Source: SpSt-333 sp964371615 (GTDB taxonomy: Bacteria; Bacteroidota; Ignavibacteria; UBA10030; UBA8401). Taken from it: a DNA stretch of 64,000 nt. Below the pieces are notes generated by a model. That model was not told the origin of the DNA. It searched no databases and saw only the letters and a program-made list of their open reading frames with translations. The translations under genes were made by a program, and so were the position numbers. This document shows, piece after piece, positions 8,230-16,995 of this stretch. Where the stretch lies: contig CAYJMS010000001.1 in NCBI GenBank assembly GCA_964371615.1, forward strand, positions 1 to 64,000, written 5' to 3'. Each line of letters begins with the position of its first letter. The first letter of the stretch is position 1.

Positions 8230-11200
8230 ATGGCACTCAAACCTGTAAAAACGAATAGAAAAAAACATTCACCGACAATAAACGGTCCTCGTAGATCCGA
8301 AGAGCAATACCGACGTCTTTTCGAAACAGCTCAGGATGGCATACTGCTGCTTGATGCCGAATCCGGTGCAATTACCGATGCAAATCCGTTCATCACCCAC
8401 CTGCTTGGATATACGCTAGAGGACATCATTGGAAAACGATTATGGGAAATCGGCGCATTCATGGATGTCAAAGAGAGCAAATCGGCATTTGAAGAATTGC
8501 AAGAGAAGGAATATATCCGCTATGAAGACCTGCCGCTCAAAACCAAATCAGGCCAGACTCGTGAAGTGGAATTTGTCAGTAACGTGTACCTCGTTAACGG
8601 CAAAAAGGTCATTCAATGCAACATCCGTGACATCACCGATCGAAAGCACGCCGAAGATTTACACCATAGGATTGAAGACCGACTACGCGTAACATTAGAA
8701 ACGACAAAGATCGGCACCTGGGATTGGGACCTGGTCAATGATGTCGTACAGGCATCTTCTACGTATTATGCATTGGAGGGACGTGAACCTGAACCGGATC
8801 AAATTGACCGTGAAAAATGGTTTACGAGAGTCCATCCGGATGACAAGGCGGTAATCGCCGATAAAATTCACGGGATTCTGAATGGGACTCAGTCTGAATA
8901 TCAGTATGATGCAAAGTTTAAACATGTCGATGGATTGTATCGGCAGTTTCATGTTGTCGGTCATGTCGTCGAGTGGGACAAAGCACATATGCCAACACGC
9001 ATGATCGGTGTGCGAACGGATGTGACCGAACGGAAGCGGACCGAAGAGGCGTTGCAATCGTCAAAATCGATACTGGAAGGGATTATCAATGCAATTCCCG
9101 TACGCGTATTTTGGAAAGACAAGAATCTTTCGTACCTCGGGTGTAATGCTGTCTTCGCACGCGATGCAGGATTTATGGATCCTAATGAGCTTATTGGAAA
9201 AGATGATTTTCAGATGGGATGGCGCGATCAGGCTGAATTGTATCGCAGCGACGACCGCGAGGTTATAGAGAGCGGCCGGCCAAAAATGAATATTGAAGAA
9301 CCCCAGACAACTCCGGAAGGGAATACCATAATATTGCTTTCGAGCAAAATACCGCTGCGCAATTCTATCGGTGAGATTTCCGGCATTCTTGGAACGTACA
9401 TTGACATCACCGAGCGCAAAATAATTGAAATTGCTCTGCAAGAAAGCAATGATAAATTCTATCAATTGGCAAACAATATTACCGACGCATTCTGGATACG
9501 GTCACCGGATATGAGTGAAGTACAGTATGTCAGCCCTGCGTTTGAAAAGATCTGGGGTCGTCCGGTGGAAAGTTTGTATGCTAATCCCGAAGAGTGGACC
9601 ACCTTTGTCCATCCGGAGGATAGTGGCCGAGTGAACAGCAGTTTTGCCGAACTGTCATCCGGTAAATCAAATTTGGATATCGAATATCGGATCATTAGGC
9701 CGGAAGGCGATATTCGTTGGGTCCACCTCAGGGGATTTCAAGTCCGCGATAACGCGGGTCAACCGATCCGTCATATCGGTATCGTATCGGATATTACCGA
9801 TCGGAGACACACGGAAGATTTATTACGAGAAAGCGAAGAAAAATTCCGCACCGTTATCGAAACGCTGCCCGATGGTTTTTATCGCAGCACCGTCGAAGGG
9901 CGATTTATCGACGTCAATATGGCGATGGTAAAGATGCTCGGCTACGACAGCAAGGATGAACTTCTACATGTCGATATTCCCACTGAGCTCTACTTCCAAC
10001 AAGAAGATCGGACGCCGGGGCACTATAACGAAAATTTCACCGGCGATATTGAAATATATCAGTTAAAGAAAAAAGACGGAACCGGAGTCTGGGTCGAAGA
10101 CCGGTGTCATTACCTCAAAGATGAATCCGGGAATGTTAAATATCATGAAGGGATCTCTCGCGACATTACCGAACGAAGAACGGCAGAAGAAAAACAGAAA
10201 AAGAGCGAAGAAAAATACCGCGGCATTTTTGAAAATGTGCAAGATGTTTATTTCGAAACATTATTGGATGGTACGGTCCTTGAAGTGAGTCCTTCCATTT
10301 CCGTCGTATCAAAAGGACAATATGCACGAGAAGATCTTCTCGGAGTATCAATGTTCGATTTTTACAGTGAGAAGACAGAAAGAAATATGCTTTTGGATAA
10401 TTTGAAGAAAAATGGAGTCGTTTCCGATTATGAAGTACAGTTAAAAAACCGGGACGGAACCATGATCCCCTGTTCAATTTCGGCAAAGATACAGTATAAT
10501 TCTGCGGAACTGCCTCATAAAATTATCGGCAGCATGCGTGATATTACCGAGAGGAAATTGGCGCAAGAAGCGTTGTTGAAAGGTAAGGAACAGTACCGGC
10601 AACTTGTGGAGTTCTCACCGATCGCCATAATGGTGCACAGAAACGGAAAGTTTCTGTATATCAATCCGGCAGCCGTTGAACTCCTTGGGGCGCACGATTC
10701 GGCGCAATTACTGGGCAAATCAATCCAAAACATCCTTCACAAGGATAACAAAGTATCTCGCCGATTGCAGCACTCAATGTCAGGAGAATACGAACAGGGA
10801 TTGATCCATTCGAAGGAAAAATTTTTGAGGCTGGACGGAGTAACCATAGATGTCGAAATAGTATCCCTCATGATAGAATATGACGGAAAGCCGGCTATGC
10901 AGGATGTTGTCCGAAATGTAACGGAACAGATTAAACTGCAACAGCAATTGCTCCAATCGCAGAAAAGCGAAAGTATCGGAACGCTTGCCGGGGGCATCGC
11001 TCACGATTTTAATAATATCCTCGGGATCATACTCGGGTACACATACATCATCGAGCATAAAAAATCCGACGAGAGAGCATTGTCCGACAGTGTCATTGCG
11101 ATCAATCAGGCGGTGAAGCGCGGCGCATCACTGGTGCGGCAAATTTTAACTTTTGCACGAAAAGCGGAGACGGTATTTGCACCGATTGACAGTGCTGATC

Positions 11201-12093
11201 TGGTGAATGAAATAGTATCTATGCTGAAACAAACATTACCCAGGATTATCGACATCAAAAATCAATTCCCGGTGGATCTCCCGTTCATTCATGCCGATCG
11301 CACGCAGCTGCATCAGACCATATTAAATCTCTGTGTGAATGCGAGGGATGCTATGCCGAACGGAGGAGTTATTTCCATTACTGCAACGGAGATGTCGGGT
11401 GCAGCGGTAAAAGAAAAATTCTTCGCCGCCGATCAACAACCGTATCTTTGTATCAGCGTTGCCGATACCGGAGAAGGGATGAGCGATGCTGTCCGGGACA
11501 GGATCTTCGATCCCTTCTTCACAACAAAACCTCAGGGAAAAGGGACAGGCCTTGGACTCTCAGTCGTTTCCGGAATCGTACAGGCACATCACGGTTTTAT
11601 CAATGTCGAGAGCGAACCGGGGAAAGGGACGACATTCAATCTCTATTTTCCGGTCTCTCGTGATACTGCAAACTCGGCCGATTCTCACCCTCATGTTCAT
11701 TTTGCTGTCGGAGGTCACGAGACAATTTTAATGGTCGAAGATGAAGAATTATTACTCAATGCAGTGACTCTATTACTGGAATCAAACGGGTATACGGTTC
11801 TTAGTGCACACGACGGCGCCGAAGCAGTCGAAATGTATAAACGTCATCAATCAGAAATCAGTCTTGTCATCACCGATCTAGGCCTTCCGATCATGACCGG
11901 ATTGGAAGAATATAAGCGACTCAAAGAAATTACACCGGACATCAACATAATCTTTGCCAGCGGATTTATCGATCCGGATATCAAGTCGGAGTTGATGATC
12001 GCTGGAGGACAATTCTTCCTGCAAAAACCGTATGTTGCTGACGAGATATTGAAGATTATCCGGGAAGCATTGGATAAAAAAACGGTGCAGTAA
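8230..12093 (+). CDS. Hybrid sensor histidine kinase with seven PAS domains and a C-terminal receiver
   Basis: 1287 residues with no membrane span, so a cytoplasmic sensor. About seven consecutive PAS/PAC units run from residue ~23 to ~900, each closing with the DIT(D/E)R linker. Then come a dimerisation/phosphoacceptor helix with His925 in GGIAHDFNNIL, an HATPase domain (~1020-1140; N box NLCVNARDAM, G boxes DTGEGM and GKGTGLGL) and a receiver (~1163-1285) with phosphoacceptor Asp1216 in VITDLGLP. No DNA-binding output is present, so phosphate probably passes to a separate protein. GGGGG lies 7 nt before the ATG. It stands alone as a transcription unit; signal unknown. Confidence 0.93.
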   Translation: MALKPVKTNRKKHSPTINGPRRSEEQYRRLFETAQDGILLLDAESGAITDANPFITHLLGYTLEDIIGKRLWEIGAFMDVKESKSAFEELQEKEYIRYEDLPLKTKSGQTREVEFVSNVYLVNGKKVIQCNIRDITDRKHAEDLHHRIEDRLRVTLETTKIGTWDWDLVNDVVQASSTYYALEGREPEPDQIDREKWFTRVHPDDKAVIADKIHGILNGTQSEYQYDAKFKHVDGLYRQFHVVGHVVEWDKAHMPTRMIGVRTDVTERKRTEEALQSSKSILEGIINAIPVRVFWKDKNLSYLGCNAVFARDAGFMDPNELIGKDDFQMGWRDQAELYRSDDREVIESGRPKMNIEEPQTTPEGNTIILLSSKIPLRNSIGEISGILGTYIDITERKIIEIALQESNDKFYQLANNITDAFWIRSPDMSEVQYVSPAFEKIWGRPVESLYANPEEWTTFVHPEDSGRVNSSFAELSSGKSNLDIEYRIIRPEGDIRWVHLRGFQVRDNAGQPIRHIGIVSDITDRRHTEDLLRESEEKFRTVIETLPDGFYRSTVEGRFIDVNMAMVKMLGYDSKDELLHVDIPTELYFQQEDRTPGHYNENFTGDIEIYQLKKKDGTGVWVEDRCHYLKDESGNVKYHEGISRDITERRTAEEKQKKSEEKYRGIFENVQDVYFETLLDGTVLEVSPSISVVSKGQYAREDLLGVSMFDFYSEKTERNMLLDNLKKNGVVSDYEVQLKNRDGTMIPCSISAKIQYNSAELPHKIIGSMRDITERKLAQEALLKGKEQYRQLVEFSPIAIMVHRNGKFLYINPAAVELLGAHDSAQLLGKSIQNILHKDNKVSRRLQHSMSGEYEQGLIHSKEKFLRLDGVTIDVEIVSLMIEYDGKPAMQDVVRNVTEQIKLQQQLLQSQKSESIGTLAGGIAHDFNNILGIILGYTYIIEHKKSDERALSDSVIAINQAVKRGASLVRQILTFARKAETVFAPIDSADLVNEIVSMLKQTLPRIIDIKNQFPVDLPFIHADRTQLHQTILNLCVNARDAMPNGGVISITATEMSGAAVKEKFFAADQQPYLCISVADTGEGMSDAVRDRIFDPFFTTKPQGKGTGLGLSVVSGIVQAHHGFINVESEPGKGTTFNLYFPVSRDTANSADSHPHVHFAVGGHETILMVEDEELLLNAVTLLLESNGYTVLSAHDGAEAVEMYKRHQSEISLVITDLGLPIMTGLEEYKRLKEITPDINIIFASGFIDPDIKSELMIAGGQFFLQKPYVADEILKIIREALDKKTVQ

Positions 12094-12170
12094 GTTCGCA
12101 ACGATGGACACCGTCAACATCATGACCGCCCGGCTTTGTCTTATTGTTCGGCATATCGCGGTTTTATTAG

Positions 12171-12342
12171 AAACCATCTCAAAAACCCAATTCAACGTCA
12201 TTGCGATCCCGACTTTAGCCGGGAGAAGCAATCTCGCTTTTCTCTTTAAAAGTGAAAAGATTGCCTGCCGGCCGGCAGGCAGGCTTCGGCCTCCATCCTA
12301 CGTTGGAATCCATCGCAATGACAATCATTTAGAGATGGCTTC
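12171..12342. repeat. Terminal-inverted-repeat element, copy A
   Basis: Starts AAACCATCTCAAAAA and ends with an imperfect inverse (TTTAGAGATGGCTT). The interior is itself partly palindromic (GTCATTGCGATCCCGAC... near the left end, CATCGCAATGAC near the right, GCCTGCCGGCCGGCAGGC in the middle). No open frame. Related copies lie at 14998, 37194 and 38294. It looks like a small non-autonomous mobile or REP-like palindromic element. Confidence 0.7.
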
Positions 12343-12406
12343 TCGATCGCAACAGCGTTTCCGTGTTGTCAACGCCTGTCAGAGTACCCGCTTTTTCTTC
12401 TTTTGA

Positions 12407-12466
12407 GGATTAACTCTCTTTTCATCCCTTTGGCTGATTACAATTGTTCACTCTCAATCGTATACT
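12407..12466 (+). promoter_or_regulatory. Putative promoter unit, conserved box copy 1
   Basis: A 27-nt box (GGATTAAC...TTTCATCCCTTTGG, 12407-12433) is followed after 27 nt by TATACT (12461-12466). The box differs at only two positions from that at 15192, with identical spacing. Predicted transcription would begin near 12473, upstream of the barrel gene at 12574. The other parts of 12094-12573 hold only repeat copy A and no convincing gene. Confidence 0.6.
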
Positions 12467-12573
12467 TTGAGTGTTGCTACAAAGGCAGAGAGTGCGTTCC
12501 GCGACTTGCAATACCGGCACCGGCGCACATTGGTACGAATACCATCTCATATCATAAAATAAGGAGGAGCATC

Positions 12574-13167
12574 ATGAAACGATTCATCGTCTTGACATTA
12601 TTGGTTGCAACGGCCGGCTTGTTCGGCCATGCTCAAACGCAATACAGAAATCCCGATATCGCGTGGGGACTTTCCGCGGGCGGTGCACACGGAAGCAATA
12701 TCAGCGGCGACGCATGGGTAACGCAATATCGTGCGTATCTGCAGGCAGATCTTTTTTCACCGGTTTTAATGGGACAATTCGGATTGGGTTATGCTGATAT
12801 CATGGCACCCGGAGTCTACTCCACACAGACAGGAATGATGGACCTGAGGTTATTATTGACTCCTTTTACACTCTCTAATTTGAATCCATATCTCTACGGC
12901 GGTTTTGCCGTGTCAAAACGGCTCACCGCGAGCAATTCGGATTATTTACCAATGATTCCTTTCGGCGCCGGCATTCAAACAGCCATTTCGCGAGGTATTC
13001 TACTCAATATCGACGGAGGGTATAATCTATCGCTCTCCGATGATTTCGACGGACGGGATCGAACAACGGGAGTGAATGTGATCACGAACGAAAAGCAGGA
13101 TGGATTCTACGGATTTACGATCGGACTGGCATTTACCATCGGCAGTGATTACATCGCATTGGAATAA
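12574..13167 (+). CDS. Outer-membrane beta-barrel protein, stand-alone paralogue of the OmpA-fusion barrel
   Basis: 197 residues with a signal peptide (MKRFIVLTLLVATAGLFGHAQ) and a barrel of about eight strands. It aligns along its whole length with the first ~195 residues of the protein at 15660 (WGLSAGGAHGSN / WGLAAGGAQGTN; DGFYGFTIGLAFTIG / DAFYGFTIGLSFTIG) but lacks that protein's OmpA peptidoglycan-binding domain. AGGAGG lies 7 nt before the ATG. The gene sits under promoter box copy 1, its paralogue under copy 2. Confidence 0.8.
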   Translation: MKRFIVLTLLVATAGLFGHAQTQYRNPDIAWGLSAGGAHGSNISGDAWVTQYRAYLQADLFSPVLMGQFGLGYADIMAPGVYSTQTGMMDLRLLLTPFTLSNLNPYLYGGFAVSKRLTASNSDYLPMIPFGAGIQTAISRGILLNIDGGYNLSLSDDFDGRDRTTGVNVITNEKQDGFYGFTIGLAFTIGSDYIALE

Positions 13168-13243
13168 TCGAATGGACGGCATGGATGCGGTCACACGCAC
13201 GCATTGTCGCCATACTCTCAATAATATGTCGAAGGGAATACCT

Positions 13244-13429
13244 ATGAATGCTCTTACAATCAAAGGAAATTGGAACGAAGTTGCCGGTAAACTAAAACAA
13301 CAATTTGCAAATCTGACCGACGATGATCTGCTGTATAAAGAGGGGAAAGAAGAGGAACTGATGGGAAGGTTACAGCAGAAACTTGGGAAGACCAAAGAAG
13401 AACTGCGAAAAATCATATCAAAGATTTGA
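13244..13429 (+). CDS. CsbD family stress protein
   Basis: 61-residue charged helical protein. The opening IKGNWNEVAGKLKQQFANLTDDDL is the CsbD signature; family members are induced by general stress, though their molecular function is unknown. I chose the ATG at 13244 because the family begins at this point (MNALTIKGNW); the frame stays open upstream. AAGGGAA precedes it. It follows the barrel gene by 76 nt and may be co-transcribed. Confidence 0.85.
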   Translation: MNALTIKGNWNEVAGKLKQQFANLTDDDLLYKEGKEEELMGRLQQKLGKTKEELRKIISKI

Positions 13430-13532
13430 AAGGAACCGGCATCAGTCGATGCGCATCCACTTCTATCAGTGTACAGTGTCCGATAACGACACTAGTAATG
13501 AACACTTACTATCAATCCATAAGGAGGAATCA

Positions 13533-13910
13533 ATGAAACATATCCATCACGTTATCATAGCGTTGGCCGTCGTATTTGCTGTGACGATCTTCGGTTGTGC
13601 AAGCAGCACGCCGGTCAACAAAGAAGCATCAACATCTGCGATTCGCGCAGCCGAAGAATCGGGAGCAGCAACAGTCCCGAGCGCTTCGTTATACCTGCAA
13701 CTCGCAAAGGAACAACTGGAAAAGGCAAAAACACTGGCAGCACATGGCGAAAGAGAACAGGCGGAGTCCATGTTACTGCGCGCTCAGATCGACGGTGAAC
13801 TGGCAGTGGCGCTCTCGCGCGGGGATGCCGACAAGAAGGAAGCCATACAGGCAGTGGAGCGGGTTCGGCAGCTCAGAGAAGACAACAAATTACCACAAGG
13901 AAGGAAATAA
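13533..13910 (+). CDS. DUF4398 family lipoprotein
   Basis: 125 residues with a lipoprotein signal (lipobox IFGC, Cys22) and a helical DUF4398 domain (SLYLQLAKEQLEKAKTLAAHGEREQAESMLLRAQIDGELAVALSRG). Such domains commonly accompany OmpA-type peptidoglycan-binding proteins. AAGGAGG lies 6 nt before the ATG. Its stop is only 3 nt from the next start, so the two lipoproteins are surely co-translated. Likely a periplasmic face, outer-membrane anchored partner of the next gene's product. Confidence 0.85.
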   Translation: MKHIHHVIIALAVVFAVTIFGCASSTPVNKEASTSAIRAAEESGAATVPSASLYLQLAKEQLEKAKTLAAHGEREQAESMLLRAQIDGELAVALSRGDADKKEAIQAVERVRQLREDNKLPQGRK

Positions 13911-13913
13911 GCC

Positions 13914-14939
13914 ATGAAATCCATCACAACACTTATCACCATCGCATGCGCGGGACTGCTGTTAAGCTGCGCAAGCGTTCCTCCTCCGGAGCTCGTCGCT
14001 GCGCGTCAGTCGTATGAACAGGCGATTAATAGCCGGGCGGCACAATTAGTGCCGGCAGAGTTGCACAAAGCCCAGGTGGCGTTGGCGCTCGCGGAGAAAT
14101 CATTTAAGGATGAGCCAAAATCATACATTACACGCGATTTGTCGTACATTGCGGACCGCAAAGCAAAGATGGCTGAAGCATTGGCAACCACCGTTGCGGA
14201 AAAAAAGACCACCACTCAGGCAGAAAAGGATTTCCAATCCTCGCAAACTGAGATTATGAAGCAGACGAAAGAAGATCTTGCAGCAGAAAAAGAGGTTTCA
14301 CAGGGTGCGAAGGACGATCTCGCGGCTCAGACCGAACTGACGAAAAGTTCGGATAAGGATCTGGCAGCTCAAACCAAACTCACCGAGAGTTCCAATCGCG
14401 ATCTGGCAACACAAACAGAATTAACGGAACAATCAAACAAGGACCTGGCTACATCGGAGGCAACCGTGCAAACAAAGAACGTTCAGATAGCGGCGGAAAA
14501 ACGCGCTAGAATGGATGCTGAAAATAGGGCGGCAAAAGCCCAGGCAGATCTAGTGAAACTGGCAGCAGTAAAAGAAGAAGCCCGCGGGCTTGTCATAACG
14601 CTGTCGGGGAGTGTTCTTTTTGCGTCCGGTAAATCAACATTGCTTCCGGCGGCAAAAACCCGCCTGAATCAGGTTGCCGACGCGCTTATGGCAACGAAGG
14701 AAAGAAAACTGACCGTCGAGGGCCATACCGACTCACAGGGTTCATCGGAATTTAATCAAAATCTCTCACAGCAGCGCGCGGATGCAGTCCGATCGTACAT
14801 CGTTATACGCGGATATCCGGGAAATCTCGTTGTAGCGAATGGCATTGGCGAAGAACGCCCGATCTCCGACAACGCCAACGTTGAAGGACGAGCGAACAAT
14901 CGCCGCGTTGAAATTATTGTCAATCGTGCAGTAAAATAA
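13914..14939 (+). CDS. DUF4398-OmpA lipoprotein
   Basis: 341-residue lipoprotein (LLLSCAS lipobox, Cys20). An N-terminal DUF4398 helical domain (~25-95) leads into a long coiled coil containing degenerate 14-residue repeats of the form DLA(A/T)QT(E/K)LT(K/E)(S/Q)S(D/N)(K/R). It ends in an OmpA/MotB domain (~228-341) with FASGKSTLLPAA, the EGHTDSQG motif and NRRVEI. This domain binds the diaminopimelate of peptidoglycan, so the protein probably tethers outer membrane to wall, with the coiled coil as a spacer. AAGGAAATAAGCC precedes the ATG. Confidence 0.9.
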   Translation: MKSITTLITIACAGLLLSCASVPPPELVAARQSYEQAINSRAAQLVPAELHKAQVALALAEKSFKDEPKSYITRDLSYIADRKAKMAEALATTVAEKKTTTQAEKDFQSSQTEIMKQTKEDLAAEKEVSQGAKDDLAAQTELTKSSDKDLAAQTKLTESSNRDLATQTELTEQSNKDLATSEATVQTKNVQIAAEKRARMDAENRAAKAQADLVKLAAVKEEARGLVITLSGSVLFASGKSTLLPAAKTRLNQVADALMATKERKLTVEGHTDSQGSSEFNQNLSQQRADAVRSYIVIRGYPGNLVVANGIGEERPISDNANVEGRANNRRVEIIVNRAVK

Positions 14940-14963
14940 AGCGATTTCCACACGACAATTCAC

Positions 14964-14993
14964 AAAGACCCGGATAATTTCCGGGTCTTTTTA
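14964..14993 (+). terminator. Intrinsic terminator after the OmpA lipoprotein
   Basis: AAAGACCCGG and CCGGGTCTTT form a perfect 10-bp stem around ATAATTT, followed by TTATT. The A-rich left arm means it could also work in the reverse direction. Confidence 0.9.
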
Positions 14994-14997
14994 TTAA

Positions 14998-15160
14998 AAC
15001 CTATCTCAAAAATAAAAGATTGTCACCCCGAGTCCGCCTGAGGCGGATATACTCTGACGAGGGGTGACAATTCAGAGTAAATCATGCCTCGACTACCTGC
15101 CCGCCAATCTTTATGGCGGGCGCTCGGCATGACATTGAATTTGTGTTTTTGAGATAGGTT
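14998..15160. repeat. Terminal-inverted-repeat element, copy B
   Basis: Best-preserved copy: 163 bp bounded by a perfect 15-bp inverted repeat, AACCTATCTCAAAAA and TTTTTGAGATAGGTT. The interior has two nested palindromes (GTCACCCC...GGGGTGAC and GCCCGCC...GGCGGGC). No coding frame. It abuts the terminator at 14964-14993. Confidence 0.75.
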
Positions 15161-15191
15161 CTAGTACTCTGCCCGAAGGCTGGAGAGAAGA

Positions 15192-15251
15192 GGATTAACT
15201 CTTCTTTCATCCCTTTGGCGGATACCGGCTGAATTCGATCAATTGTATACT
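15192..15251 (+). promoter_or_regulatory. Putative promoter unit, conserved box copy 2
   Basis: A 27-nt box (15192-15218), 25 of 27 identical to copy 1, is followed after 27 nt by TATACT (15246-15251) in the shared context CAATYGTATACT. Predicted start near 15258, ahead of the small gene at 15336 and the OmpA-barrel gene at 15660. With repeat copy B and the terminator it accounts for the 14940-15335 gap. Confidence 0.6.
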
Positions 15252-15335
15252 GCATGTGCGGAAAACAGTCACCGCGACGAGTCACGGCTGCCGCGCAAAG
15301 AAATCATCATTTTTTATAAATATGGAAGCATCGCC

Positions 15336-15557
15336 ATGGACGGAAAATACCACACGCGACGAAGAGATCCCGAGAATGAGGAACAGGTTCAGCCGGATGC
15401 CGATGCAAAATTTCTCGGATGGCAGGAATTTCCTTCGGGATGTCGTGTCGCATTCTATAACATTATCGCCGCGGATCATCCGTCATTCGGATCCACCGTC
15501 ACGGAGATGAGTTTGCGAAAAATGAATTTGAAAGTTCCGAACACTCCGCCGTTATAA
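15336..15557 (+). CDS. Small hypothetical protein (73 aa)
   Basis: MDGKYHTRRRDPENE... is a hydrophilic small protein with a more ordered middle (KFLGWQEFPSGCRVAFYNII) and no signal or membrane span. Codon use looks like its neighbours'. It lies between promoter box copy 2 and the OmpA-barrel gene, so it is probably part of that transcript. No family recognised. An overlapping frame from 15322 (MEASPWTEN...) is less protein-like. Confidence 0.5.
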   Translation: MDGKYHTRRRDPENEEQVQPDADAKFLGWQEFPSGCRVAFYNIIAADHPSFGSTVTEMSLRKMNLKVPNTPPL

Positions 15558-15659
15558 GATGATGTTTATAGATTGAAGCACCAAATGAATTGATCGTTGA
15601 TGGTAACACTAATAATGCAATAGCAATAGTAATAAACCAACATACAGAGGAGGCACGAT

Positions 15660-16814
15660 ATGAAACGGTATATGGTATTTGTAATGGTGATTGCAATGTT
15701 CAGTTACTGCAGTCTTGTCCAGGCACAATTTAAAAATCCAAAGAATGGGTGGGGACTGGCCGCCGGCGGTGCTCAGGGAACCAACGTCGAATCGGACGAA
15801 TGGGTGACGCAGTTTCGCGGATATTTCCAACACGAAATCATTCCGCACCAATTATTGGGTCAACTTGGATTGGGATATGTGGGTCTCGTAGGAAGTGGCG
15901 TTTATTCTGCATATACAGGCATGCTTGATGTGCGAGCGCTCTATACACCATTCTCACTCACTGATTTGAATCCTTATGTCTACGGCGGTTTTGGTGTGGC
16001 AAAAGTATTAAAGAACAATTCCAGTTTCTTGCCATTTATACCGCTTGGAGTCGGTGCACAAACATCAATCTCCAATGGAATTATGCTGGATATCAATGGC
16101 GGATATACGTTGGTATTTTCTGACGAACTGGATGGAATTGCTCGTTCGAACAACAACACGAATAGTCTTACCAACGGGAAACATGATGCATTTTACGGAT
16201 TTACAATCGGCCTGTCATTTACGATTGGCAAGGACGAAGAAGTTGTGGATACGAGAAAGCAGGAACTGGAAGCAGCCGAAGCACGCCGGGTAAGAGAATT
16301 GGCGGCAGCGGAAGCGGTGCGTGTGAAGCAAAAAGCAGATGCTGAAGCAGTACGAGTGAAACAGCAGGCTGATGCCGATGCAGCAGCGAAGCTGGCGAAG
16401 GCGGCAGCAGAAGCCGATGCACGTTTGTTGGCAGCGCAAAGAGGACGTGATACTGTTATCACTTTCGTTAAAGGCAAATCGGTCGTTATACGGGGAATAA
16501 ATTTTGAATTCAATAAGGCAACGCTTGTAAAAGATTCAGAAACAATTCTCTGGAGAGCCTACAATGCAATGCTGGCGAATCCTAATGTATCGGTTGTTAT
16601 TACCGGACATACAGATAATATCGGGACCCAGGAATCAAATCAGAAATTATCCTTGGAACGTGCGCAAACAGTGAGGAATTGGCTTGTCGAAAGAGGAATC
16701 GCTTCGAGCCGTATGCGAACAATCGGGCGCGGGCAAAATGAACCGGTCACAGTAAACGATACTGATGAAGGCCGGGCGCAGAATCGACGTATCGAATTCT
16801 TTGTTGAACAGTAA
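15660..16814 (+). CDS. Outer-membrane barrel fused to OmpA peptidoglycan-binding domain
   Basis: 384 residues: signal peptide (cleavage near VQAQ), an eight-strand-like barrel (~24-195, paralogous to the 12574 product), a charged Ala/Glu/Lys/Arg helix (~196-260, repeats of EAVRVKQKADA type) and a C-terminal OmpA domain (~265-384) with INFEFNKATL, ITGHTDNIG and AQNRRIEFFVEQ. Expected to span the outer membrane and grip peptidoglycan. GAGG lies about 8 nt before the ATG. Confidence 0.9.
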   Translation: MKRYMVFVMVIAMFSYCSLVQAQFKNPKNGWGLAAGGAQGTNVESDEWVTQFRGYFQHEIIPHQLLGQLGLGYVGLVGSGVYSAYTGMLDVRALYTPFSLTDLNPYVYGGFGVAKVLKNNSSFLPFIPLGVGAQTSISNGIMLDINGGYTLVFSDELDGIARSNNNTNSLTNGKHDAFYGFTIGLSFTIGKDEEVVDTRKQELEAAEARRVRELAAAEAVRVKQKADAEAVRVKQQADADAAAKLAKAAAEADARLLAAQRGRDTVITFVKGKSVVIRGINFEFNKATLVKDSETILWRAYNAMLANPNVSVVITGHTDNIGTQESNQKLSLERAQTVRNWLVERGIASSRMRTIGRGQNEPVTVNDTDEGRAQNRRIEFFVEQ

Positions 16815-16995
16815 GTCTGTATGAAGTTTTTTGAAGATCCAGGTTCTCACTACGAGCGATCATTTCCAACACGAAGCGACACGCAGTATGAGTTCCTGGG
16901 TTTCAACAATGAAGCATGATACTGTGCCGAATGGTGAGAGTTCGGTACTATAAAGTGAAGTACTCATCGTATACATCGTTTACCATGGAGAAGAA

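Noticed and set aside
12104..12406. Plus-strand frame of 100 codons after the first hybrid kinase
   Set aside because: It reads straight through inverted-repeat copy A and its palindromes, has no ribosome binding site and looks like non-coding sequence.
14291..14455. Short tandem repeat in the DUF4398-OmpA gene as a non-coding repeat
   Set aside because: The ~42-bp periodicity is in frame and encodes the 14-residue coiled-coil repeat of the protein.
12171..15160. Insertion sequence with transposase
   Set aside because: The inverted-repeat elements are under 175 bp and contain no coding frame; no transposase gene is present in the window.
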